Below are positions 34,380 through 45,973 of a stretch of DNA of 64,000 nucleotides, in pieces (positions within the stretch are counted from its first letter, which is position 1; every line of letters starts with the position of its first letter). The translations under genes and the position numbers were made by a program. Source of the stretch: Lunularia cruciata (Eukaryota; Streptophyta; Marchantiopsida; Lunulariales; Lunulariaceae); the NCBI GenBank assembly GCA_948567375.1, contig OX419758.1:12281001-12345000 (forward strand), written 5' to 3'. The notes below the pieces were generated by a model. It did no database searches. It was given only the letters and a program-made list of their open reading frames with translations, and was not told where the DNA came from.

Positions 34380-35670
34380 TTGTCGTGTATGAGAAGATGG
34401 TAGAGTGCAAGTAATACCACTTCCATCTTAGAGATTACAATTGGTCAATCATACTCATGAGGAGCTAGGACATTTTGGAGTAAAGTATACATATAGCTTA
34501 CTCTAGAGACATTATTGGTGGTGCGGTATGAAGACCAATGTATAGCATTTTGTTGCTAGATGTGTGGTTTTTGATTGAGTTAGAGCATCATTTAATCCTT
34601 CTATGTCACAATTACACCCATTACCTATCGTGGAGTTGGGTTGTTGTTGGACTTTAGACTTTGCTAGACCTTTGTTGTTGACTATGAGACATTGTTAGTA
34701 TGTTTTGGTTATGGTGAACCATTTCTCCAAGTGGATTGAGCTGGTGGCACTTCCTAACAAGTCCAATTTAGGGACGGCTTACTCGTTCTTGGATCGGGCG
34801 CACCATTTGAGGTTTTGACTGATCATGGTATAGAGTTCTTTGGGGAGTTTCAGGTCTTGTGTGACAAGGCCTTGACTGATCATTGTACTACCTCTTGAGA
34901 TCACCTTGAGGTAGATGGCTTAGTAGAGAGAGTGCTTCAAATGTTGAAGAAAGGATTGCGGAGGTATGGTTTGCAAAGAGGCACTTTAGAGATTGGGATC
35001 TCTAGTTACATTGGTTGGCCATGGGCTATAGGCTCAACCCGCAAACCTCCTTAGCATCTTTCTCTCCTTACTTTCCACTCTATGGACAAGATCCAAATTT
35101 ACCTACAGCCATTCATCAAGATGCTACTATAGTTGTGGACTTGGATGCTTCAAATGTATGGGTGAATGCATGTTGTCAATGAGTAGAGATCTTTCAAAGA
35201 GTGATGCCAATGACCTTTGAGAACTTAGTTATTGCTCAGCATAGTGATACCTTACGCTATGCTACTATTCAAGAAGGAGGTTATAGACCTTTGATCCATC
35301 AATTTCATCTAGGTGACTATGTACCTACAACAGACAACACCAACAACACTTGATGTTACTACAAGTGACACTATCTTGAGAATGCATGAGGTTTTGCCTT
35401 TTGGAGTTCTTGTGTTGGAAGGACACGATGGTGTTGTTTGGAAGGATCATGTGCAATTGTGCGCCATGCCACCTTCCAAACATTGATGGTTCTATGGACC
35501 CAAGCTTAGCACTTGTACATGCAAGCTTGCAGTGTATGTTATGCGGCTCTTCTGGTAGAATTGCTACTTATTAGTGTGTGATAGCTATTCAAGAGGATGG
35601 CATATGGTATGTTTGACTCTTCCCCTCATGATGGTTCCTCAAGGATAGTGATTATGTCATAGATGTACTT
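34380..35670 (+). pseudogene. Integrase and PHD finger of element A (fossil)
   Basis: The integrase zinc part (HEELGHFGVKYTYSL, ARCVVFD), core (TMRHC.YVLVMVNHFSKWIELVALPNKS, LTDHGIEFFGEF) and C-terminal part are followed, from about 35520, by the PHD-finger equivalent of E (LQCMLCGSSGRIATY, then CDSYSRGWHMVC-like). This shows that the PHD finger is also an old part of the family. Confidence 0.8.
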
Positions 35671-35856
35671 GACTTATAGCTAGTTCATCCTCTATATGGT
35701 ATAGATTGCAAATAGGTGATTAATGATGGGACTCAATAGCACCTAGCCTCCTAATCTTTGCACACCATAAGGTATACCATATATTTGTAGTATATGGTAT
35801 ATCTAGTATCTTGGCTATCTAGAGTTAAAAGGACCTAACCGCCAGCTAGGGGGGCA

Positions 35857-36254
35857 ATTGTGGCACTTTAGAATTCATGTATGAGTTGTGCTTCTATAGT
35901 GTATGATGTTATGTAACGATGTATGTTGTGTAGCAATGCATATATGCACAGCAATTGTCATGTCATTTGTGGAATTATAGCGAGATTGTTTGGATGATAG
36001 AGTAGTAGTGTAGGTAGTCATATGTATTTTGGCAGTTACTCATAGACTACTTGTTGACGGTTAGATTTCATGTTTGGGGTACTAACTACATGGTGGGGCT
36101 CAACATCACTTGCATCATTTGCACCATCAAGTGTTCCATCAATGGGAGTTCATATATGACTTATGTATGGCACTTTAGAGTTCATAAATAATTTATGTGT
36201 GAGTTGTGCTTCTATAGTATATGATGTCGTGTAGCAATGTATATATGCATGATA
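35857..36254 (+). repeat. 3' end block b-a-b of element A
   Basis: After the purine tract CAGCTAGGGGGGCA comes b (about 35857-35953, GTGGCACTTTAG to ATATGCACAGCA), then a shorter a (from 35956, TGTCATGTCATTTGTGG), then b again (about 36171-36254, ATGGCACTTTAGAG to GCATGATA). The GAAC target duplication follows directly, so the second b is the true end of the element. Confidence 0.8.
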
Positions 36255-36698
36255 GAACACCTTGTCTTTATTATATAGCAAAGAGGATCCATTATTTGGA
36301 TTGGCAATATATTATCAAGATCCACTCCTAGATTAGTTACTTGGATGGATGACATGTTGGTCCTTGTCCTATCTAGTTGATCAAATAGGTTTGACCAAAG
36401 AGAATCTTTATAAAATCTTCATGTAGGAAGCATGGATGAGGTACCATTGGAAAGCTCTTAATGAAACAAACAGTCAATTTCAAGGATAATTGAATACTTG
36501 CCATTTTTGAGGCCTAAGTCATCCATTTAGGCCTCCAAAAATGGGTATAAAGTTTTTGGGGTATTTTTGACTCTTGCCCTATTAGTGGAAGTACTCTTTT
36601 GGTGACATCTCTACTTAGTCCATCATATATAACATCCTTCTAGATGTTACCAAGAAAATTTCCATCTCTAAATAATATGTCTAGCTATTGGTATTACA
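36255..36698 (-). repeat. 3' LTR of B3, second part (first part 6176-6258)
   Basis: This reverse-oriented LTR lacks its outer ~80 bp here; that missing part is found at 6176-6258, directly before element A. Put side by side with the 5' LTR at 43798-44357, the break falls at GGAAC/ACCTTGTC, with GAAC present on both sides as the target duplication of A. It ends GGTATTACA, the conserved inner border of the short B-type LTR. A purine-rich tract (AAAAGGGAGGAAG on the minus strand) follows at about 36700-36716. Confidence 0.75.
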
Positions 36699-36727
36699 AA
36701 CTTCCTCCCTTTTAAGATGCAACGTCC

Positions 36728-38235
36728 TCATTGCAAAGTTAACACTAGTGCATGGATCAAGTTGGTTTTTGGCTCCCATGTTGCCTCATACAATAGGCAC
36801 ACTTTCCAATGTACAAGATATTTTACATGTGGATGGCGGGTATCACGGATATGCTTACAAAGAATAATTTCAACCTCATATTCCTCTATGCCGTCAATGA
36901 GTGTTGGATAAGGTCTAACTTCTTGTATGGAAGGAAAGTGTAGTGGTCGGGTGCATATCTGCATAGTAAGAAAACATGGAACCCTAGATGGATCTTCATG
37001 TGTAGTAGTAGCTCAAGGTGGTAGGCCAATGTGGCAATTCAACAAAGAATGGGAAAAGGCCCAAAAAAACAAATTCTGAGCTTACAAGGGCCAACTAACA
37101 TGAAGTTGGTTCTGAAAAACTAGACTTGATCCCCAACATTGAACTCCATATACCGGCAATGTGCATTTGCATATTTTTTATGTCAATTTTGAGTGATCTA
37201 CAACTTGGGCTTAGTGTTCTCTACACCTAGAAACAAAAGTGTTAACACCATCAACCTTGGTTACCACCAAACAAATCTTCATCAAGCTCAAAATGCAAAA
37301 GGATGCTTTCTATACATGAGGAAGAATGGTGTGACCTATGTGGATGCATTCACTATATGCAAATTCCACCAATGGAAGTAAGGTGTCCCACCTTTCTTAC
37401 TCATCTAAGATGAAGCCTTAGAGAATGTCCTCAATAGTGCAATTAGCCTGCTTTGTTGTCCATTGGTTAATGGATGATAAGCCATGGACATGGCCCGTTT
37501 GGTTTTGAAGACACCAAAGAATATTCTCCAAAAGAAACTAGTGAATTGAGTGCCTTTATTAGTGATGAGTACTTGATATAGTCCATGGTGAGAAAAGATT
37601 ACATCTAAGTATAGTTGAGGGAATTGTGGAACATCCACCTCCTTGGTGCTAGGATGCACATGATTCATTTTGCTAAGTTGGTTGACAAAGACTACAATGG
37701 AGTCAAACCTTGAGGTGGTCTTGGGCAATTTACAAACTAGATCCATGCTTACTTGTTCTCAATGTTATATAGAAGTAGGGAGGGGTTGAAGGTTTGGTGG
37801 GAGCTTGATTAGAAGCTTTATTTAGCTGAAAAAGTAGGTAACTTCAAACATACTTTGTCACATTGTTGCTCATCTTGGGCTAATAGTAATGCCATTTGAC
37901 TACATCTAAGGTCTTTTTCACTCCAACGTGACTTGCAATGGTGGAATCATGACATTCTACTAGGATTGTGGTTCTTATGTTTGTAGCATCTAAGATACAT
38001 AACTTGTCATCATGAAATGTGAGCCCTTGGGTATAGGTTACATCCTTGGATGATTGAGCTCCTATAATTTGTGGATCAATTTTTGCAGTAGCCAAAATCC
38101 TTGGCCAAAATTCTAGGTTCATCTTGACCTCTACACCAGATTGTGTGCCATAGGAATCTTGGTGAATGCATCTACAAGTTGCTTCTTACTTTCCACATAT
38201 GTGATCATCATGTTGAACTATTGTCTCCATTTTGC
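36728..38235 (-). pseudogene. B3 chromodomain and integrase region (fossil)
   Basis: Read on the minus strand, the chromodomain (EEYEVEIILCKHIRDTRHPHVKYL, LYEATWEPKTNLIHA) is at about 36735-36890. Integrase (LVCKLPKTTSRFDSIVVFVNQL, LITNKGTQFTSFFW) is at 37405-37746 and its zinc part with the preceding tether (LAECHDSTIASHVGVKKT) is at 37880-38122. The unit stops at a solo LTR. Confidence 0.8.
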
Positions 38236-39756
38236 TATAATACCAAGAGCTAGCCATATGATCTCGATGTGAAATTTGGTTTGGTAACATCTAGAATGAT
38301 GTATACATGATGAACAAAATAGATCAGATAGAAGTATCACCAAAAGAGTACTTCTACTAATTGTGAAGAAGGCGACCGCATAGAAAAAATGAAGGATGGG
38401 AAGACCCCATCAAGCCGTACAAGGGAGAGACAAAAAAGGTAAAGTGGGACTAAGCCCCAATAGAGTCTATATGAGAAATCTGCCCTACCACACCTAAGAT
38501 ATCCAAGCTATGCAAGTCGTATGGTCTACACACATCAGGAGCATCCAAAGAAACATCACTTAATGTGATTGCTCTCCTATGGATTGCACCAACCACTACC
38601 CTCTATAGAGCAATGGACACACGCTGTCTAACATACGCTACAAAGTATGAGAGTAAGAGTGGTACCCCCTATCACCTAACATGATAAGCTCTCGTGCACT
38701 CCATGACAAATGTGTCAAATTTTGTGTCTATTGCTTCATATAACTCCAAGGCTAGAGGAACAAAGAGGTGACCTCGCTGCATGCCCTTATACTAGGAGAC
38801 CTTGCAACCTGTTGTTGCACTCGCCGCCCATCCAAGGAGTGATTAATCACTCTCTCAAAACTATATCCCGCATAGGGTCCGTAACCATAACATCCACTAT
38901 TGTAACCTAATCATCTCAAACCAAGTATAAGTTTGCCCTGACACGTGTTGTCTGCAAAGCATACGAACGCTCCCTCCAAGCCAAGTATCCACTCTCTCGT
39001 GCCATAGTAAACATTATGTCCCTAATGGCATCATGGGTAGCTATCCTCTATCCTCCAAAAGGACATCATGTCATGTGGACCGCTGTTGCATCTAGTGTAG
39101 AACCACACTCACAAGTAGGGCAAAAACCAAAATAGACTTGAAAACTTTAAAACCAATAGCTAGACATATGATTTAAAGGTGAGAATTGGTTTGGTAACAT
39201 TTGGAAGGATGTCACACATGATGGACTAAATAGATCAGAAAGAGATATCACCAAAAGGAGACTTCTATTAATAGAGTAGAAATTAAAATATACCTAAAAT
39301 CTTTGAAGGTAATTTTGGAGGCCTAAACGGATGAAATTAGGCCTCAAAAATGTGCAAATTCCCTCTCTTGTTCCCCCCCCCCTTCTCATTTGGTAGAGGA
39401 AATTTTGGCCTTCCCTCCCCCCTCCCCTACTTTGTCTCATCGAGAGCTTTCCAACAGTACCTCATCCACATGATTTTGAGATTCCTATAGGAAGATTCCC
39501 TAAAAGATTCCCTCTAGTCAAAGCTTGTTTGACCAACCAGATAGGATCAGGACCAACATGTCACCCATCCAAGTAGGTAATCCAAGGGTGGAGCTTGCTG
39601 ACATATCACCTATCTATGTGCCTAATCCTATGGTGGAGCTTTCTTGGAGGAGATCATCTTTGTCTATACAATAAAGAGAAGGTGCTCCTTTGGGGCATTG
39701 GATGATTGAGTGTGAAATCTGTATTTTCTCTCTTCTCTTGTCCTTGGAGTATTACA
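38236..39756 (+). mobile_element. Solo LTR of the long B type, split by a LINE
   Basis: An LTR of the B2 type, TATAATACCAAGAGC to GAGTATTACA, without an internal region. The duplication is TTTGC (38231-38235) and TGTGC (39757-39761). B2 RNase H sequence, read on the other strand, has TTTGCCCACC at this spot, confirming the target. A LINE fragment occupies 38362-39117. Confidence 0.8.
38362..39117 (-). mobile_element. 5'-truncated LINE fragment in the solo LTR
   Basis: An antisense copy of the LINE 3' end at 785-1550, from GCGACCGCATAG at the 3' tail (38368) up to the CACACTCACAAGT knuckle start. It contains both tail hairpins and the RLE region. The LTR sequence TTCTACTAAT / AGGGCAAAAACC flanks it; I see no clear long target duplication. 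It is CpG-poorer than the copy at 734-1550. Confidence 0.8.
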
Positions 39757-41350
39757 TGTGCCCACCAAAGTTGTCAATGAGATAGATCTTTTTGTGTCTC
39801 AAGGTAGACTAGAAGTTTATAGTCTATCTCTACTACAAATGTCTTTTGGCCAAGATAGTAGTTGCAATGCTTGGTTGCAAGGACAATAGCCAACTATTCT
39901 AATTTGGTGGTGTGATAGTTGAATTTTATCAATACTAGCTTTTGATAGAAATATGCAATTTGGTGCCATCCGTCATTCCATTCTTGTTGTAAGAATGTGC
40001 ATATTGCAATGCTTGAATCTTTTGGAGCACTCTATTTTTGTATAACTTCTATTTATCTATTAACACTTGGATACCTTATGCACTTACTATATACTCCAAG
40101 TAGTCTACTTCGGATTTGTCAAACTCACACTTTGAGATTTTGGCATACAATTAATTCTGTCATAAAATCTGAAGGACTTCTCATAGATGTTGCTTGTGCT
40201 CCATCATTGTCCTGCAATAGACTAAGATGTCATCAAGGAAAATGATAATAGATTTATTTAGTGTGGACAAAACATGTCATTCATCAAACTCGTGAAAGTG
40301 GCATGAGCATTGGCAAGGCCAGATAACATCACTAGGTACTCACAGTGATTATACCTTGTCCAAAAGGCCATTTTGTGTATGTCTTCCTCCACAAGTTTGA
40401 TTTGGTTGTAACCCTCTATAGATCAAGTTGGTGAAGTGCTTTGCACTATTGAGTTGATTGGACAGGTCATCCATGCAAGGTAATGGATATTTTTTCTTCA
40501 CTGTTGATTGATTTAGTCCTTTATAGTCAATGTACATGCGCATTGTTCTGTCCTTCTTCATAAAGTAAATAGAAGCCCCATATGGTGATATGTTAGGTTA
40601 GATAAACCCTTTCTATAGCATATCCTCAATTTGCCTTACACTCCTCGAACTCATGAGTTGATAGTCAATATGAGGCCTTACAAGGAGGTGTCTTCCCAAA
40701 AAGTATCTCAATTTTATGATCTACTCTCCTTTTTGGTGGCAATTCTAAAGGCAAATCATTTAGAAATACATCTTGAAACTCATTGACCACATGTCAAGAA
40801 TTTGTCCAATGAGTTGTACATTTTGGACTTCTCTTATTAGACTTATGTAACATCTATATGTCTTACCAATAGATGTGGTCCCTATAACATATAGAGGCAA
40901 TTCTTGCCTTTGTGATATTTCTTTAACCCTAAAGACCATCCATTGACTAGTTCCCACTGTTGCCTTTTTCCAATCAAGCATGGTATTGTAGTCTTCCATC
41001 CACAACATACCTAAGATCACATATCACACATCATAACGAGCTAACTATATCACTTGCCACTCAATTGCTTCTTAACACTCTCTTATAGAGAGTTTTACCT
41101 TTCTAGGAAATGACTCAATCTTCTTTGTCTGACCATGATGTAACTCTACTTTGTCATTCTCATCCTTCTTTAGTTCCATCCCCAACTTTATTGCAACAAA
41201 GCAAGACAAGAATTTCTATCTTGCTCTAACATCTATCAATATTCTCACCTAATTGCTTCTAGTACTCCATTTACAACAACCAATTGTGTGTTTTTCTTCC
41301 TCTACCTTTGCATACTCATCCTCTTCCTCCCCCCACTTTTATTGTTCTCC
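39757..41350 (-). pseudogene. B3 RNase H, RT and protease region (fossil)
   Basis: On the minus strand, RNase H remnants lie at about 39757-40050 and RT at about 40180-40600 (KKDRTMRMYIDYKGLNQSTVKKKYPLP). Protease-like sequence (MILGMLWMEDYN) lies at 40760-41020 and beyond. All align with B2 25932-27790. Confidence 0.8.
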
Positions 41351-41613
41351 ATTGAGCCAATAAGGCCATGAGGTACATTTACTAGTGATCTTCATTTTTT
41401 GATGTGATTTTAACATCCTTCTCTTCAATTCATCTTTCCATGTGGTTCAAAGGTTGCCTATATGGAGGCCAAGTGCTTCTAAGATGAAGAGCACAACAAT
41501 TGACGGCTATGTGCCCAACTCAACCGTAATTGTAACAACTCTATTGTTTTGCTTGAGCTCCATTTCCTTGTGGGGCTCCTTTCTTCAACCTGTCCACATT
41601 CTCCTTGGAACTG

Positions 41614-42350
41614 TGTAATCCTCCAAGGACAAGAGAAGAGAGAAAACACAAATTACACACTCAAACATTTGGTGCCCCAAAGGAGCACCTTCTCTTTATT
41701 ATATAGACAAAGATGATCTTCTCCAAGGAAGCTCCACCATAGAATTAGGCACGCAGATGGGTGATATGTCAACAAGATCCACCCTTGGATTACTTACTTG
41801 GATGGTTGACATGTCGGTCTAGGTCCTATCTGGTTGGTCAAACACACTTTGACCAGAGGGAATCTTTTAGGGAATCTTCTTGTAGGAGTCTCAGAATCAT
41901 GTGAGTAAGGTACCATTGGCAAGCTCTCAACAAGACAAACCAGGGGGAGGGAAGGCTAGCCTCTCCTCCATTGGGGGGAGAACTTGCACATTTTTGAGGC
42001 CTAATTCATCCGTTTAGGCCTCCAAAATTGCCTTCAAAGATTTCAAGCATATTTTGGTTCCTATTATATTAGTAGAATTCCCCTTTTGTTGATAATTCTT
42101 TCTTATCTGTTTAGTCCATCATGTGTAACATCCTTCTAGATGCTACCAAACCAATTCTCACCTTTAAACCATATGTTTAGCTATTGGTTCTAAGGTTCTC
42201 AAGTCTATTTTGGTTTTTTCCCTATTAGTAGAAGTACTCTTTTGGTGATACTTCTATCTGACCTATTTTGATTGTCATGTATAACATCATTCTAGATGTT
42301 ACCAAACCAAATTTCACATCTAGATCATATGGCTAGCTCTTGTTATTACA
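41614..42350 (-). mobile_element. Second solo LTR of the long B type
   Basis: A reverse-oriented 737-bp LTR, TGTAATCCTCCAAGG to GTTATTACA, with the same internal duplication as the B2 5' LTR. It sits between the zinc knuckle and gag parts of B3. The possible duplication AACTG / AGCGG is imperfect, so the borders rest on LTR alignment. Confidence 0.75.
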
Positions 42351-42379
42351 AGCGGTTGTGCTCCTTGGTCTCGGAACCA

Positions 42380-43665
42380 CATGTTACCTAATTCCATAGG
42401 AAGTAGTCCACCAAAATAGGATGTCTTAGCACAATAGTGTTGCATTGAGACTACCCCTTTACCTCCTCCAAGTACCCCTGCTATTCATTGAGTGCAAGGA
42501 ATGGCTTTAAAAATAGTGCAAGGATCTTGTACTATTACCTCTTGGCAAGTTTGCTCTTTTAATTTCTTTTTGAAATTGTCAAGAGCTTCTGTTGGACTCA
42601 TATCAGTTATCACAACTTGTAGATCAATAAATGCCTCCATATACTCTTCTATAATATTCTTTTTCTTCCACTCCTAGAGTTGGGTTTGGGCCATCTATAC
42701 AAAATCCACAAATTGAAAATTCTTGAGCAACATTTCTTGCATCGTCATCCAAGTGATCTCTCTTCCTTTTGCCAATAATGATTGTTCTCAAGCATCATAC
42801 CATGTGAAGGCTTTATCAATCAAGTACTCATATTCAAACATGCTTGTAGAATGATTGGTGATCTTAGTTGTGAATAATCAAAGGTATCAATTCATTATTG
42901 AAATCTAGTTTTCTACTACTCCCATGGAATGTTTTCCCTTGTAAGGGTCAATATTGCACATCTTCATCATTTGTAGTAACAATGTGGCTTTGTTGTTGGG
43001 GTTGGAGTCATTGGCATGAGGGACTCTCCAGGTACTTTGATTGCTGGTGTTAGGTGTTGGGATGACTCTCCTTCGTGCATTCTTGAAGATACTTGATTTT
43101 GCAATGCTTCTATTGCCATCTTGATCTCCCAAAACTCATTCAACATCCCTTACATTCCTTGCTTCAGATCTTGCAACTATGGCTCCATGATTTGTACACC
43201 CAACAAACACTCAATCACTACTTCCTACTTCAATAAAGAGTTAACATGATCACTCGGGAGAGAGCACAAACTATTGGGACTACCATTGGGACCTTAGAGG
43301 CTATCACTATTGATAATATTCCTCACCAAAATTGTAGACTACAAAATCCCTAAACATTATTTATAATCTAATCACATAACAAATTTCTACTTGCGTGTTG
43401 AAAGGAAGAGGATTTGGTACATTCAGATCCATTGCACCATAACAAAATGTAGATTTTTGAATCCCACTCTCTATTATATATCACCACACATAGAATCACC
43501 AAGTTTGGTGAATTCATCATTATGTCCACAAACTCTGTTCCAAAATGATAACCAAGATATACTCTCACTTGCTCATATTGGATATATATAATTTTGATAT
43601 GGAATGGATTCAAGAATGGAAAGCAAGGTGAAGGAAACTGTCCTCTAGGTGCTTCCATCCCATCC
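42380..43665 (-). pseudogene. B3 gag (fossil)
   Basis: On the minus strand gag starts MEAPRGQF at 43658 and continues with FHIKIIYI and FGTEFVDIMMNSPN, then LLLQMMKMCNIDPYKGKHSMGVVENW near 42905-42990 and further gag sequence to about 42380. It matches B2 gag and provides the uninterrupted reference that shows where the B2 insert lies. Confidence 0.8.
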
Positions 43666-43797
43666 TCTCTCTAAAACACCCTAGTCTATCAATTGTAGTA
43701 CAATTTCTCCTATCAAAACTACTCAATCTCAATAGCCCGTGTTCCTCCAAGAAGGGTGGTCCACTTTCTTGGATTAAAACACCTACTTTGATACTAT

Positions 43798-44357
43798 TGG
43801 AATACAAGAGAATTCCCAAGAGCAATACAAGAGAGAGAAAAATAAAGCTTCACACTCAATATTTTGATGCCTCAAAGGAGCAACTTGTCTATATTATATA
43901 GCAAAAAGGGTCTCCTCAAAGGAAGCTCCACCCTTGGATCAGATATATGGTTTGGTGACATGTCAACAAGCTCCACCCTTAGATTAGTTGCTTGGATGGG
44001 TGCATGTTTGTCATTGTCCTATATGGTTTGACCAAAGGGAATCATATGAAGCTTAGAATTGCATGGGTGATGTACAATTGGAAAGCTTTTAATGAGACAA
44101 ATAGTGGGAGGACAAGGCAAGCCTTCACCCTTCATAGGCATGCAATTGCTCCATTTTCAAGGCCTAATTCATACGTTTAGGCCTCCAAAATTGACTCTAA
44201 AGTTCTTAGGGTATTTTTGGCTCTTGCCTGATTAGTGGAGGTACTCTTTGGGTGACATTTCTATCTGATTTACTTATTCCATCATATTTAACATCCTTCT
44301 AGATGTTACCAAGCCAATTTCCACATCTAGATAATACGTCTAGCTATTGGTATAACA
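43798..44357 (-). repeat. 5' LTR of B3
   Basis: A 560-bp short B-type LTR, TGGAATAC to GGTATAACA on the plus strand, with a degraded primer site (ATCAAAG-type) just before 43798. It lacks the ~170-bp internal duplication of the long form. Confidence 0.75.
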
Positions 44358-45915
44358 CAATCACTCAATCTGATCCTGACTCCATGTATCAAGTCATCAA
44401 TCAAGGAAGAAGCCTAGAGCTAGGCTCAAAAGCTTTTCCCACTATAGGAGAGAATCCTAACTCTCTCAAGTAGATGTGCATCAATGAAGATGCTAGTAAG
44501 TGTATGAGTATGCATACGCTCATTGAGATTTTTCTAGAGCTTGTTTGGGTCAAGAGAGACAAAATCAATAAACTTGAGAAGTGATGTGCATGAAAGGTCT
44601 GGCAATAAGTCTCAAGTAAACCAAAGAAAGACCTATTATGATAGGTCCCAATACAAAAGTCATATCCTCATGTAAGAGCTTGTCTACTGAACATGGACCA
44701 CTAGAGCCCATGCTCTGAGATATGTTGCTAGTGTTGTGAGGTCTTGCCCTATGAGGTTTCATTTGCCCATGACTATGAGAAGAGCTATTTGCTACCTACA
44801 CCACTCATCTGATATTTGTTGGAGCATGCATGGCCCAAACAAAGTGGAGAAAATATGGAAGATAGTATTATAAATGTGGTAATAGTGCCTTTGTGGACTG
44901 AAAAGTCCATACTAGATATAAGACACTAGAGAGGTAACACCTAGTAAGAATGGAATACACCTCTTGGTTATTCTACAACTGGGGGAGGAGGTGAGCATGG
45001 GATGTGGCCTGTACTAAGGTGTCTGATATGAATGAGTTACACAAATCTTCGTATCCCAAAGGGGAGCATAAAACTCTCAAACCACCTTTGAGGAACTAGA
45101 ATTTTGGTAGGAATCAAAGAGAGTGAAGGCCGTACGAGAGCGAAGGCCGTACGAGAGCTCCAAACCTTGAGCTCCCTGCCTTGCATTTACGAGTTTTGAC
45201 TTGGAAACCCAAGGCTTCTATAATGATCTGACTCACCTTGGATACTTCATTGCATTGAATGCTTGTATTCACTGTAAATTGTAGCTTTAGAGTGCAAACT
45301 TTAGGTGTTAACTGAATTAGAAATACCATCCTTGTCACTCCGTCCCTACTTGTCGTTAGTTATAGTGAAGATTCTACCATATGCTTCAACACAAGCATGT
45401 CAATTTCACAATAAGGACATATTTCATGGTTCAAGACTGAGATAGCCTCCCGTTTCTTCAATCAAGTTGCAAAGTGCTCGGCCGCAACACCAGTATTAAA
45501 CAACCAAACATGCCAACGACAGATTTAGCATACGGTTGCCCACCCATTCTCGAGGAAATCCGCATGATTTGAGTGTGATAACCATCACCACCATTATCAC
45601 CGCCATGGTCTATGTCACGAAGGGTAATGAGTGAAACCATCGCAACGAGCAATCACTAGTGTTTGATTGATTGCAATTTTTCATCGTTCAGATGTCCAAC
45701 GGTAGGTTAAACAAAGTCGATTTCCGCATGGCAACTAACCAAGTTGCAAAGGTATTGGTATGGAGGAACTCGGTCGCAACCACCAGCACTCAATATCCTT
45801 AAACGCCATTACAATAGCCAAAACATTCTCATGAAAGTTCGCATGATTTGGTTCTGAGAAAATAAAACACCAGGGGGGAGTATTCAGAAATTTTACCTAC
45901 ATGCTGAAATAGAAT
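44358..45915. other. Stretch without a recognised gene
   Basis: 44358-45110 is CpG-poor and looks like old repeat sequence without recognisable motifs. From about 45120 composition changes and CpG returns. A tandem duplication of GAAGGCCGTACGAGAGC lies at 45125-45157. Confidence 0.45.
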
Positions 45916-45973
45916 AAGGCGATCACATGTGATAACAAGAATGATGGGAAGACCCCATCAAGCCTTACAAGGA
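45916..45973 (-). mobile_element. Truncated LINE tail
   Basis: Antisense tail from AAGGCGATCACATG to CCATCAAGCCTTACAAGG, the last ~58 bp of the LINE. Confidence 0.65.

Larger units (their letters stand above)
6259..36254 (+). mobile_element. Element A: old copy of the methyltransferase/PHD gypsy-like family; broken
   Basis: Element A is the plus-strand, ancient relative of E (50705-60640). It is flanked by a 4-bp duplication GAAC (6255-6258 and 36255-36258) and sits inside the 3' LTR of B3. Its own sequence is in three blocks: 6259-7834, 19678-20428 and 29497-36254, separated by B1 and B2. The blocks align in order with E: terminal repeat a, leader, gag, zinc knuckles, protease, cytosine methyltransferase, RT, RNase H, integrase, PHD finger, then b-a-b. 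It has dozens of breaks and has lost nearly all CpG, so it is far older than E. Confidence 0.85.
6176..44357 (-). mobile_element. Chromovirus B3 (Ty3/gypsy), oldest layer of the nested stack; broken
   Basis: A minus-strand chromodomain-bearing gypsy element whose two LTRs enclose the whole stack. Its 3' LTR begins near 6176, is interrupted by element A at 6258/36255, and resumes to 36698; its 5' LTR is 43798-44357. The own sequence resumes from 36255 with, on the minus strand, chromodomain, integrase, RNase H, RT, protease, zinc knuckle and gag in that physical order, ending with a degraded iMet-type primer site beside 43797. Two solo LTRs (38236-39756 and 41614-42350) later landed in it. It is heavily broken (dozens of breaks) and CpG-poor, consistent with great age. 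Confidence 0.8.

Noticed and set aside
36255-36698. B3 3' LTR as a truncated solo LTR
   Set aside because: The missing outer part is at 6176-6258 and the gap is explained by the insertion of element A.
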